From: Desulfolinea sp050305405
GTDB lineage: Bacteria > Chloroflexota > Anaerolineae > Anaerolineales > Villigracilaceae
Direction: 5' to 3'
Length of the DNA stretch: 64,000 bases
NCBI GenBank assembly: GCA_050305405.1
Contig: JBNLFG010000001.1
Location: 248,001-312,000 of the forward strand
Both the position numbers and the translations under genes were made by a program. Below are positions 17,225 to 24,716 of this stretch, one piece after another (within the stretch, counting starts at the first letter, position 1; each line of letters begins with the position of its first letter). Below the pieces are notes generated by a model. That model was not told the origin of the DNA. It was given only the letters and a program-made list of their open reading frames with translations, and ran no database searches.

Positions 17225-18895
17225 CTAATCTTCAGAAACCGAGCCCTGCTCCATGCATCGTGCGATCTTCTCCTGCAAATGCTCAGGCCACACCGAAACA
17301 TCTTCAGATGGATAAATCTCAATTTCTGGGCCATCCTGCGTGAAGAGATCAGATGTTTTGCAACCCAAGATGCTTTTTGCGGCAGCCAAACCTGAGGAGG
17401 TCGCACCTGCCACGCCATGACTGAGCGTGCTAGCCCCGCACATATACAAACCTTCGATCTCAGTTTTGATGGGGAATGCACCCGGCCCGACCTGTCGCAT
17501 GGATTTCGAAATCCCGTATTGGTTGCCCTGTGTGGCGTTGATGTAATGTTCGTTCGTCAGCGGGGTCGCCAAGCTCCAGTAGGCGATATGCTTGCTGATG
17601 CCCGGCACATGCTTTTCGAGTTTCTTGAAGAGCTTCCACGCCAATTCTTCCTTCTCGGCTTCGTAATCAGCGGGACGAGAACCATGTGTTGAGCCTGACC
17701 ATTTTTCAAAGGCAGTGTAATCGACAAAGGTAAAGGCTTCGCAGGTGTGATGTCCCGCGCCGTCCCCGGCAACGTGCATCTTCGATGGGTCTTTGAGCGT
17801 CGTGACAGTCAGGAACATCATCGCAGGTTCATCGGCGGTTAGGGCGTGGTCGGTCAGCCCGAGCTTGTACTGCCCGTCCACATCGGCATTGTCGTAAAGC
17901 CAGAAGTTACCGGAATCCAACCCGGCTTTGCGCAGATCCATATCGACTGCAAAGAACAAGCTCAAGGCGGAGACCGAATACGTCACGCGATCCAATTTGT
18001 TGATTAGCTTTTTGCTCAGGAATTCGCGTCCAATTAATTTACCGAAGGTGATCTCCGGATCCGCATTGGATATTACATTTTTCGCGTGGATAATTTCTCC
18101 GTCGGATAGACGAATCCCGATCACCTTGCCATCTTCAATCAGGATTTTTTCTACGGATGTTTTAAGACGAATCTCGCCCCCGGCTTGCTTCAGCTCGTGG
18201 AGAAATGCCCGAGGAATGGAAAATGCCCCGCCAAGCGGATAATAGCCGCCGTTGAAATAATGGTGCATGATGCCCGCCTGCACAAAAGCGGAGACCTGCG
18301 ATGGCGGCATGCCATGGTCGCCCGACTGCCCGGCGAGAATGCCACGCAGCGTGGGGTCGCTGATGAAATGCTCGATCAGATCCTGCCCCGATTTGACCGC
18401 CCAGCGCATAAGCGACATCGTCCCGCCAGCAGCCTTGACCGCATCAACAGGATTCTTGACCTTTCCCAAAAGGTTCAGTCCCGTGACCATCGTGTCGACC
18501 ATCTCGATATAGCCTTCGATACCATCGGCTTCGTGCGGGAAGTATTCGATCAGTTTGGCCTTGAGATTCTCTTTGCCCTTGGGGAAGTCGTACTGCTTAT
18601 CGCCGATGACGATGTGATCGTAGCCATCGGGGTTGAGTTCGACGAATTGGAGATACTTCGAGACGCCCAAACCACGATAAATACGATTGAGCGAGCCGCC
18701 TTCTTCGATCCCACCGATGTAGTGGACACCCGGGCTAAAACGGTAACCGCTGAGGGTGAAGGAGTGCGTCCAGCCACCCGGCTTGGTATGCTGCTCGCAG
18801 ACAAGAACTTTCTGCCCCGCCTGCGCGAGCGCGACAGCGGCGGTCAGCCCGCCTGCGCCTGAGCCGATGATAAGGGTGTCGTAGGTTTGGGACAT
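17225..18895 (-). CDS. Phytoene desaturase / retinol saturase-like FAD oxidoreductase
   Basis: A 556-residue flavoprotein of the CrtI/CrtISO/RetSat group. The FAD dinucleotide fold is at the very N-terminus (IIGSGAGGLTAAVALAQAG, then VCEQHTKPGG). The segment FSPGVHYIGG resembles all-trans-retinol 13,14-reductase and prolycopene isomerases more than classic CrtI. The C-terminal GLYMCGASTLSHGVAGATSSGL is the usual second FAD contact. Its substrate would be a polyene or other hydrophobic compound. No other carotenoid gene (crtB, crtE, crtY) is nearby, so a role in carotenoid synthesis is not supported by context. Confidence 0.83.
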   Translation of the reverse strand: MSQTYDTLIIGSGAGGLTAAVALAQAGQKVLVCEQHTKPGGWTHSFTLSGYRFSPGVHYIGGIEEGGSLNRIYRGLGVSKYLQFVELNPDGYDHIVIGDKQYDFPKGKENLKAKLIEYFPHEADGIEGYIEMVDTMVTGLNLLGKVKNPVDAVKAAGGTMSLMRWAVKSGQDLIEHFISDPTLRGILAGQSGDHGMPPSQVSAFVQAGIMHHYFNGGYYPLGGAFSIPRAFLHELKQAGGEIRLKTSVEKILIEDGKVIGIRLSDGEIIHAKNVISNADPEITFGKLIGREFLSKKLINKLDRVTYSVSALSLFFAVDMDLRKAGLDSGNFWLYDNADVDGQYKLGLTDHALTADEPAMMFLTVTTLKDPSKMHVAGDGAGHHTCEAFTFVDYTAFEKWSGSTHGSRPADYEAEKEELAWKLFKKLEKHVPGISKHIAYWSLATPLTNEHYINATQGNQYGISKSMRQVGPGAFPIKTEIEGLYMCGASTLSHGVAGATSSGLAAAKSILGCKTSDLFTQDGPEIEIYPSEDVSVWPEHLQEKIARCMEQGSVSED

Positions 18896-18986
18896 GGTTG
18901 GTTTCCTTTGGCTTTATCAGAAGGCAAATCAATATAATAGATCTTTAACACGTGAGCCGCGTGAGTACTAGAGAATATTTTATTAT

Positions 18987-20105
18987 TCAAATTCGAAAAA
19001 AGGGCATAAGAGAGCTAGAAATTCTATAACTTTCTTCATAAGCTTCATCAACATTACTTTTAATCCAAGCCCTCACAATATCTTCCACCCTTTTTCCCCA
19101 GTCTTTCCATGCATTATATTCATCTTGTATAGATCTCTTCACAGAGGCTATTTGCTCATCCTCGGTTGCTTTTTTCAATAGTTGTTCCCATGACCGCACT
19201 AATCGAGGAACTAATCTATCAAGAGAATAATATTTCTGCAAATCCGTTTCAGTTAATTCTGTGACAATGTGAAATACAATTTCAACATACAGGTGACGAA
19301 TATCCTTAAACGCAGCGTCGTCTATACTAAATTCCATTTCCTGAAATTTTTTTCCCGCCAATTCATAAAAAAGTAAAAGCCTGTCTTTTCGAAGTTGCTC
19401 TCTTTCCGAGTAATGATCACTCTCAGAATCGTAATAAGAGGCCCAAATATGCTCAAAGGCAATTCTAAACTTTCGCGTCGCGATATGAGGATATACATCA
19501 TCAACTACAATCGCACACATTTTCGAAAAAAAAGTTCCCCATTCTTTTATATCTTCTGCTAGAGCTTCAATGGGAACGGATTGTATGAATTCATTGATAT
19601 CAAACAAGTATTTCTTATTAGGATTTTCTTTCTCATCTATTCTGATACACGAACTTAATTCAGGCAAAGATGCTTTGTTTATATCACTCACTAATTTTTC
19701 TTGAGTAACAACAATATCCTTGTTCGGCGTACCTATTTTAATTTCCTTATTAAGTTTTTCGTAAAATCCAACTGGCGGCAATTCACCACTAGTTACATCC
19801 ACAAATTGGATATCCGCCAGTGAAAACCAACGTTCGCCCTTCAACAAAAGAGGAAAGAAAGGTTTTCGGCGTTTCTCGGCATGGATACGTTCACGTTCCA
19901 CCCACTGTGACTCCGCAGAGTTTTTCGACATCACGATGATATAGGCATCGCAGGTGTCAATCGCTTTCTCGATCTCTTTTGTCCAGCGTGAACCATAATC
20001 AATGCGATGATCGACCCAAAGATCGAACCCTTCGCTGATCAGTTTCTTTTCCAGTTTTTCGACGTAGTCTTTATCTTTGTGGCTGTAGCTGATGAAGATA
20101 TGACT
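18987..20105 (-). CDS. TIR-domain protein with an unknown C-terminal domain
   Basis: A 372-residue protein. Residues 1-~125 form a TIR_2-type domain: HIFISYSHKDKDYVE at the start, LWVDHRID, and SKNSAESQWVERER, whose glutamate matches the catalytic position of NAD-consuming TIR enzymes. The remaining ~245 residues are helical and unlike any family I recognise. An ATG at 20105 preceded by AAGGATAAGGG sets the start. The TIR half has base composition like its neighbours, while the C-terminal half (18987-~19780) is clearly AT-rich, suggesting a domain swap. It follows the SUMF-fold lipoprotein gene by 71 bases. TIR effectors often act in anti-phage defence, but no known partner is present. Confidence 0.85.
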   Translation of the reverse strand, partial: SHIFISYSHKDKDYVEKLEKKLISEGFDLWVDHRIDYGSRWTKEIEKAIDTCDAYIIVMSKNSAESQWVERERIHAEKRRKPFFPLLLKGERWFSLADIQFVDVTSGELPPVGFYEKLNKEIKIGTPNKDIVVTQEKLVSDINKASLPELSSCIRIDEKENPNKKYLFDINEFIQSVPIEALAEDIKEWGTFFSKMCAIVVDDVYPHIATRKFRIAFEHIWASYYDSESDHYSEREQLRKDRLLLFYELAGKKFQEMEFSIDDAAFKDIRHLYVEIVFHIVTELTETDLQKYYSLDRLVPRLVRSWEQLLKKATEDEQIASVKRSIQDEYNAWKDWGKRVEDIVRAWIKSNVDEAYEESYRISSSLMPFFRI

Positions 20106-20176
20106 CATTTTGCCCTTATCCTTCGATGAACTTCGTTTCAATGAAATTAATAGAAATATTATACCTGTTGCTATGC

Positions 20177-21073
20177 CTACTCATTCACAGAAATGACACA
20201 CCGAAAGCCGATCTGGTTGCGCAAGATGGGCACGTCATCGACATAACGATCCGTGGTGCGAGCGTTCCAATCACCGGTATGCCATGAGCCGCCGCGTAGC
20301 GTGTGAAAGAGTCCGCTTTCTGCGCCTGTTGGGTTTTTCACAGGCGATGTTTCGTAATAGTGGACGCTGTACCAATCCGCCGTCCACTCCCAGACATTGC
20401 CCGCCATGTCGTAAAGACCATAAGGGCTGCGGCCAGCTTCGTAACTGCCAACGGGCGTGGTGTCATCCATGCAACGGCCGTAATTGGCTTTATCGCAGTC
20501 AATCTCTTCGCCCCAAGGATAGGTGCGCCCGGTTCCTGAGCCTGTCGAAGGACCGCGCGCGGCTTTTTCCCATTCAGCTTCGGTTGGCAGGCGTCCGCCG
20601 ATTTGTTGGCAATAGTCTTGGGCGGCATCCCAATCCAGATAAACGACGGGATGATTGGCATAAGCGGGGTCGTCAAGATATGTTCTTTCGGGCGGCGTTA
20701 CGCAATCTCCAGCTTCCAGACAAGCCAGATACATCGTGCTCGTGACTTCGGTTTGGTCGATCCAGTAAGCATCGAGATAAACGGGATGGGCGGGACGCTC
20801 GTTATTTTCGCCATCGTCGCTGCCCATGATGAATTCGCCTGCGGGGATGTATGCCATCACCATCCCGTCGGCGGGACGCACCCATATTTCGGCTGGTTGG
20901 CTGGCAAAAGGCGGGAGATTCGGCGAGGGGCTTGGTGTGGCGGGGACGAGAGTCGCATCCACGGGCGGGTTGACGGGATCAGGTTCGTCAGCGGGCACAC
21001 AGCCACCAACGAGAAACAAAACAAAGAAGAGAGCGATGCGAACAAATTGAGTCAGGCTTATACCAAATTTCAT
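20177..21073 (-). CDS. SUMF1/FGE-fold lipoprotein lacking the catalytic cysteines
   Basis: A 298-residue exported protein. The signal peptide ends in a lipobox (LVGGC, cysteine 25), followed by a proline-rich linker. The SUMF1 fold runs from about residue 60 to the end: MAYIPAGEFIMGSDDGE, HPVYLDAYWIDQTEVT, AEWEKAARG, YDMAGNVWEWTADW, LRGGSW and IGFRCV. Formylglycine-generating enzymes have two active-site cysteines after the GGS motif; here that stretch is HTGDWNARTTDR with none. So it is probably a binding or structural member, not an FGE. An insert GPSTGSGTG after AEWEKAAR comes from a repeat-like sequence. The TIR gene lies immediately downstream. Confidence 0.85.
   Translation of the reverse strand: MKFGISLTQFVRIALFFVLFLVGGCVPADEPDPVNPPVDATLVPATPSPSPNLPPFASQPAEIWVRPADGMVMAYIPAGEFIMGSDDGENNERPAHPVYLDAYWIDQTEVTSTMYLACLEAGDCVTPPERTYLDDPAYANHPVVYLDWDAAQDYCQQIGGRLPTEAEWEKAARGPSTGSGTGRTYPWGEEIDCDKANYGRCMDDTTPVGSYEAGRSPYGLYDMAGNVWEWTADWYSVHYYETSPVKNPTGAESGLFHTLRGGSWHTGDWNARTTDRYVDDVPILRNQIGFRCVISVNE
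20533..20554 (-). repeat. Repeat-derived insert inside the SUMF gene
   Basis: Minus-strand CCTTCGACAGGCTCAGGAAC resembles the 'tcgaag...ctgagc' units of the dispersed repeats at 39.4 and 63.5 kb. It encodes PSTGSGT, which interrupts the usual SUMF sequence between KAARG and GRTYPWG without breaking the frame. Confidence 0.5.
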
Positions 21074-21090
21074 CGTCCTATCCTTTTAAA

Positions 21091-21366
21091 CTATTTTTTT
21101 ATATGCCAAATCACTTTCCCCTGCACCTTGTCGGGGCTGATCGGCCCCAGACGGCGGCTGTCGAGACTGTTTTCGCCCGTCCCGATGACGTAAAACCCCT
21201 GGTCAGTGATCTTTTCGATGCGCTTAATCAGCGTGCCGTAAAGCTGATTGTGAAAAACGATCGCATCACCCACCTTTGGTTTTTTAACACCAACGATCAG
21301 CGCAAAATCACCATCCTGGTATTCGGGCGTCATGCTCTGTCCTTGAATACGTAAAATCTGAAACAT
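21091..21366 (-). CDS. sodX: Nickel-type superoxide dismutase maturation protease
   Basis: A 91-residue S26-family signal-peptidase-like protease. The serine lies in IQGQSMTPEYQDGD near residue 11, and the lysine in GTLIKRIEKI near residue 48. GENSLDSRRLGPI is the conserved substrate-binding loop near residue 70. It has no membrane anchor, as expected for SodX, which trims the leader from the Ni-superoxide dismutase precursor in the cytoplasm so that its new N-terminal histidine can bind nickel. It lies 108 bases downstream of sodN in the same direction, which supports the assignment strongly. A hairpin between the two genes probably reduces expression of the protease relative to the enzyme. 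Confidence 0.92.
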   Translation of the reverse strand: MFQILRIQGQSMTPEYQDGDFALIVGVKKPKVGDAIVFHNQLYGTLIKRIEKITDQGFYVIGTGENSLDSRRLGPISPDKVQGKVIWHIKK

Positions 21367-21384
21367 AAAAGTACCCTATAAGTA

Positions 21385-21417
21385 AAATGACTGCCATTTT
21401 GAAAATGGCAGTCATTT
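21385..21417 (-). terminator. Hairpin between sodN and sodX
   Basis: A near-perfect palindrome with 16-base arms (21385-21400 and 21402-21417). It follows sodN by about 58 bases and is followed on the minus strand by TTTTAC, so it may act as a partial terminator. Its core ATGACTGCCAT resembles the hairpins at 30.1 and 31.7 kb. Confidence 0.6.
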
Positions 21418-21474
21418 ATTTTACCGAGAAGAAAGGGTTGAGAGAGGAGGAAAAACCCTTTCCTGTTCGTCTGT

Positions 21475-21954
21475 TTAGAGGTCCGGGTAAACCATTTCCA
21501 AAGCGGGTGCGTAAGGCGCATTCGCTTTCTTGGTGGTAACACCTTTGGTTTCCCAGAAGATGGCAGCAAACTCATTAATCGCAGCAACGAAAGCAACACC
21601 GGCTTCGCGATCAGCGGTCTGTCGGCATTTCGAGCCAAGCTGCATGATCTTGTGAACCAAATCATCAACATTCGGGTGTTTATCTTTTTTGAAGTAATCA
21701 CCCCAGATCACGCGAATTTCGTGCTTTGCTTTCTCAGCGTGTTCTTCTTTTACTTCGATGTAGCGCCCCATGCTGTTTTCATGCTCAACGCCTTCGTGGC
21801 TTTCAGCAGCCATCAAATCCATCATGCGGACGACGGTCAGCGCAGCGATCTGAGCTGTGCTGGGATCATAAATACCGCAAGGGACATCGCAGTGAGCTTG
21901 AGCACGCTCAAAATTCATCTTTTTATCAAGATTTTCAAACAAATGGTAAAACAT
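21475..21954 (-). CDS. sodN: Nickel superoxide dismutase precursor
   Basis: A 159-residue Ni-SOD. Residues 21-30 read HCDVPCGIYD, the nickel hook, in which the histidine amine and imidazole and the two cysteines bind nickel after cleavage. The first 20 residues (MFYHLFENLDKKMNFERAQA) form the leader removed by SodX. The rest is a four-helix bundle of usual length. AAGGAG lies 6 bases before the start. A strong promoter and an operator-like dyad cluster lie upstream, between this gene and the divergent ferredoxin gene. It removes superoxide in the cytoplasm; nickel rather than iron or manganese use would suit iron-poor conditions. Confidence 0.96.
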   Translation of the reverse strand: MFYHLFENLDKKMNFERAQAHCDVPCGIYDPSTAQIAALTVVRMMDLMAAESHEGVEHENSMGRYIEVKEEHAEKAKHEIRVIWGDYFKKDKHPNVDDLVHKIMQLGSKCRQTADREAGVAFVAAINEFAAIFWETKGVTTKKANAPYAPALEMVYPDL

Positions 21955-22022
21955 TATTTTCTCCTTTTACTGGGTTCGTGCTTAATAATTTCTTATGCCG
22001 GGTTACCCCAACACATGTCTAA

Positions 22023-22051
22023 ATGATACTAATAAAGATAAATTTTGTCAA
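22023..22051 (-). promoter_or_regulatory. sigma70-type promoter of sodN
   Basis: Minus-strand TTGACA (22051-22046), a 17-base spacer, and TATCAT (22028-22023). The ATG is 69 bases downstream of the -10 box. This is one of the best promoters in the window. Confidence 0.75.
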
Positions 22052-22099
22052 CAAATTCATAAAAAATATTACACTTCTCATACACTTCACCCCTGCACA

Positions 22100-22127
22100 T
22101 ATGAAAATATTCATACCAATGTATGAA
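22100..22127. promoter_or_regulatory. Operator-like overlapping dyads between sodN and ferredoxin
   Basis: Two dyads share a half-site: TATGAAAATATTCATA (22100-22115) and TTCATACCAATGTATGAA (22110-22127). Three TATGAA/TTCATA half-sites thus fall within 28 bases, 49 bases upstream of the sodN -35 box and about 80 bases before the ferredoxin start. This is a likely regulator site; the regulator is unknown. Confidence 0.5.
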
Positions 22128-22208
22128 AAACTCACCCAAACAAGCCTTTCAAAATGCGGTAGAATACAAGTGTTCGTCTGAAATAATCATCTCAAAAGAG
22201 GAGTAAAT

Positions 22209-22598
22209 ATGACCCACATTATTACCAGTTTATGCTTACGCGACAGCGGCTGTGTGGAAGTTTGCCCCGTAGAATGCATCGTTCCTGGCACCCCCCAGGA
22301 AGAATATCCGCTTTTCTACATTGATCCGGATACCTGCATTGACTGCGGCGCTTGCGTCCCCGAATGCCCTTACGCAGCCATCTTCCCTGAAGATGAAGTC
22401 CCCGCACCGTACGTTGCTGAAGGCGGCGAATACATCTCCAAAGTCGGCCTCAGCGGTCACTACGAAAACACCAATCACCACGGCGACCCTGTCGTCCTTG
22501 AGACTGCCAAGCAGCTCGAAGCTGGCGAAGAAGTCGATTTCACCGATGACATCCAAGCCAACTATGACTACTTTGATGGTGGTCCCGGCTACGAGTAA
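22209..22598 (+). CDS. 7Fe-type ferredoxin (FdxA-like)
   Basis: A 129-residue iron-sulfur protein. Cysteines at 9, 15, 19 and 23 (CLRDSGCVEVCPVEC) and at 43, 46, 49 and 53 (CIDCGACVPEC) fit a [3Fe-4S] plus [4Fe-4S] ferredoxin of the Azotobacter FdI type; the FdI cysteine that would complete a second 4Fe cluster position is replaced by aspartate. The C-terminal ~65 residues form an acidic extension ending GGPGYE. A strong AGAGGAG precedes the start. It would carry electrons at low potential in the cytoplasm. It is divergent from sodN, with an operator-like site between, so the two may respond to the same oxidative signal. Confidence 0.88.
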   Translation: MTHIITSLCLRDSGCVEVCPVECIVPGTPQEEYPLFYIDPDTCIDCGACVPECPYAAIFPEDEVPAPYVAEGGEYISKVGLSGHYENTNHHGDPVVLETAKQLEAGEEVDFTDDIQANYDYFDGGPGYE

Positions 22599-22612
22599 AT
22601 CACAGCCAAATC

Positions 22613-22641
22613 AAAGAGCCGTTCGTAACGAACGGCTCTTT
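22613..22641 (+). terminator. Terminator of the ferredoxin gene
   Basis: A 13-bp stem (22613-22625 with 22629-22641, loop TAA) whose 3' side runs into TTTTTTGTTT. It begins 14 bases after the stop. Confidence 0.92.
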
Positions 22642-22753
22642 TTTGTTTAATGAAAAACCGCACCGCTCGCCATTCAAACTTGCTTACCCCGCACAAACAG
22701 ACTGCTCATCCCCATCAATTGCGCAGCGCACCTAAACCCCTCCCTTAAAGCAA

Positions 22754-22781
22754 GAGAGCCGAGTTTTTAAACTCAGCTCTC
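22754..22781 (-). terminator. Terminator of the efflux operon
   Basis: A 13-bp stem with one G-U pair (22754-22766 with 22769-22781) followed by TTGCTTT on the minus strand, just after the permease stop at 22801. Confidence 0.7.
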
Positions 22782-22800
22782 CTTATCGATTCAGATAAAC

Positions 22801-24030
22801 CTACTCGTATCGTAACGCCTCGACTGGCACCAGATTCGCCGCCCGATTAGCGGGATATATCCCAAAGAAAAGGCCGATCACCGTAGAGAAGATCGTTGCG
22901 AGCAAAATCGCATTCACACTAACGGCTGGCTCGAACGGTGTGCCGGATCGTGTGGAAACAACCCCGACAACAAAACCGATCGCCCAGCCCAACCCAATGC
23001 CGATTAACCCTCCCACCAAACTCAACAATGATGATTCGGTCAGGAACTGAGTCAAAATATCGCGTTTGCGTGCGCCAAGCGCTTTCCGCAAACCAATCTC
23101 GCGCGTCCGTTCAGTGACCGAGACGAGCATGATATTCATAATCCCGATGCCGCCAACAAGGAGGGAAATCGCAGCGATACCGCCGATGAAGGTCGTCAAA
23201 ATCCCCGTGATCGAGGAAGCGGTATCAACCATATCTTGTTGGGAGAAAATCGTAAAGTCATTTTTGCCCACTTCAGTGCGATGCCGTTGAGAAATAATTT
23301 GCGAGATCTCGTCTTCTGCCATGAGAACAGAATCCGCATCAACAGCTTGAACAAAGATCACGTCGACTCTATCTGCCGGACTGCGATGAAGAATGCGCAT
23401 CTGGGCTGTACTAAACGGGATCAGAATTTCATTATCCTGACTCCCCATCATACCGCCACCGCGTTCCTCTAAAACGCCGATCACGCGGAAGGGTTGACCC
23501 TCAACACGTACAGTTTCACCAATCAACCCATCTCGTCGTCCAAAAAGTGTATCGGCTACTTCAACGCCGAGCAATACAACAGAAGCGCGCCCCAAGATAT
23601 GTTCTTCTGTGACTATTTCACCTTCAGCAACAGCATAGTTGCGCACCGGAAAATACTCAGGCGTAACACCGGTCAATGTAACGGTACTCACTTCACCATT
23701 CGCCGCGACTTCTGCATTCCCCTGTAAAACAGGCGCAACCGCTTCAATAGATGGTGCGGCAAAAGCATCTGCCAAAGCATCTGCATCGCCCATGGTCAGC
23801 GGCTCAGGATTACGAATAGAATCGTCTTCCCCACCGCGAAAAACAAAGAGCAGGTTCGTGCCGATCCCACTCAACGAACCGAGAATAGTATCTTGTGCGC
23901 CTGCACCCAGCGCAAGCATGGCGATAACCGCCGCAACACCAATTACGATCCCCAAAATAGTCAGGCCCGAACGCATCTTATTGGCATTCAGGCTTTCCAG
24001 AGCTTCTATCACAGATTGCCAAACATTCAT
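22801..24030 (-). CDS. MacB/FtsX-type ABC transporter permease
   Basis: A 409-residue inner-membrane permease of the MacB family. One helix lies at about residues 20-42 (LTILGIVIGVAAVIAMLALG). A MacB-type extracytoplasmic domain runs from about 50 to 275, and three helices follow from about 285 to 400, with the conserved RTREIGLRKALGA cytoplasmic loop. Such proteins work by mechanotransmission: ATP hydrolysis outside the membrane plane drives movement of the outer domain. Its ATPase and adaptor are encoded directly upstream (4-base overlap with the ATPase gene). Substrate is unknown; export of an antibiotic, peptide or lipid is typical. Confidence 0.9.
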   Translation of the reverse strand: MNVWQSVIEALESLNANKMRSGLTILGIVIGVAAVIAMLALGAGAQDTILGSLSGIGTNLLFVFRGGEDDSIRNPEPLTMGDADALADAFAAPSIEAVAPVLQGNAEVAANGEVSTVTLTGVTPEYFPVRNYAVAEGEIVTEEHILGRASVVLLGVEVADTLFGRRDGLIGETVRVEGQPFRVIGVLEERGGGMMGSQDNEILIPFSTAQMRILHRSPADRVDVIFVQAVDADSVLMAEDEISQIISQRHRTEVGKNDFTIFSQQDMVDTASSITGILTTFIGGIAAISLLVGGIGIMNIMLVSVTERTREIGLRKALGARKRDILTQFLTESSLLSLVGGLIGIGLGWAIGFVVGVVSTRSGTPFEPAVSVNAILLATIFSTVIGLFFGIYPANRAANLVPVEALRYE

Positions 24031-24716
24031 GCTATTGCCTCTTCTTCTCGCACACGCCCATCATGGAGGTGAATGGTACGTTGTGCCTGTGCAGCGATTC
24101 TGGGATCATGGGTGATGATGACCAGAGTAGTGCCGCGTTCTTTGTTCAGATTAAGCAAAAGATCCATGATCTCTTGTCCAACTTTTGAATCCAGGTTGCC
24201 CGTTGGCTCATCAGCCATCACGATAGCCGGGTCGTTTACCAAAGCCCGGGCAATTGCCACACGCTGCTGCTGTCCACCAGAAAGCTCTGTCGGGCGATGA
24301 TTAATACGGTCGCCGAGCCCAACAGATTCAAGAGACAGACGCGCCCTTTCCTTGCGTCCGCTTTTCACGCCGGAGTAGCGGAGAGGCAACTCAACGTTAG
24401 CCAATGCCGAGGAACGCGGTAACAAGTTGAAACTTTGGAAGACGAATCCGACTTTGCGATTGCGAATATCGGCAAGCTCATCTTCACTTAAGTCGGCTAC
24501 GGTTTCACCATCCAGAATATATTCACCACTGGTCGGTTGATCGAGACAGCCGAGGGTATTCATCAGGGTGGATTTACCGGAGCCTGATGGTCCCATAATA
24601 GCGACAACTTCACCACGATAGATTTCGAGGGACAAGCCGCGCAGGGCGTGAACTTCCATTTCGCCCATGATGTAGGTTTTCTTTAAATCGCGTGCAATAA
24701 TAACCGGATCGTCCAC
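24027..24716 (-). CDS. MacB-type ABC transporter ATP-binding protein
   Basis: A 229-residue ABC ATPase of the LolD/MacB class. Walker A is GPSGSGKST near residue 41, the signature LSGGQQQRVAIARAL near residue 145, and Walker B IVMADEPTGNLD near residue 165; the H-loop histidine is in VIITHD. All motifs are intact. It pairs with the permease encoded next (4-base overlap) and the membrane-fusion adaptor before it, where one base separates the stop from this start. Together they make a tripartite-like exporter in which this subunit powers transport from the cytoplasmic side. Confidence 0.95.
   Translation of the reverse strand: MDDPVIIARDLKKTYIMGEMEVHALRGLSLEIYRGEVVAIMGPSGSGKSTLMNTLGCLDQPTSGEYILDGETVADLSEDELADIRNRKVGFVFQSFNLLPRSSALANVELPLRYSGVKSGRKERARLSLESVGLGDRINHRPTELSGGQQQRVAIARALVNDPAIVMADEPTGNLDSKVGQEIMDLLLNLNKERGTTLVIITHDPRIAAQAQRTIHLHDGRVREEEAIA

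Noticed and set aside
18987..20105. Thoeris or other named TIR defence system
   Set aside because: No ThsA, SLOG, Sir2 or other known partner lies nearby.
20177..21073. Variable protein of a diversity-generating retroelement
   Set aside because: The SUMF fold is used by such elements, but there is no reverse transcriptase or template repeat in the window, and the C-terminus shows no adenine-directed variation.
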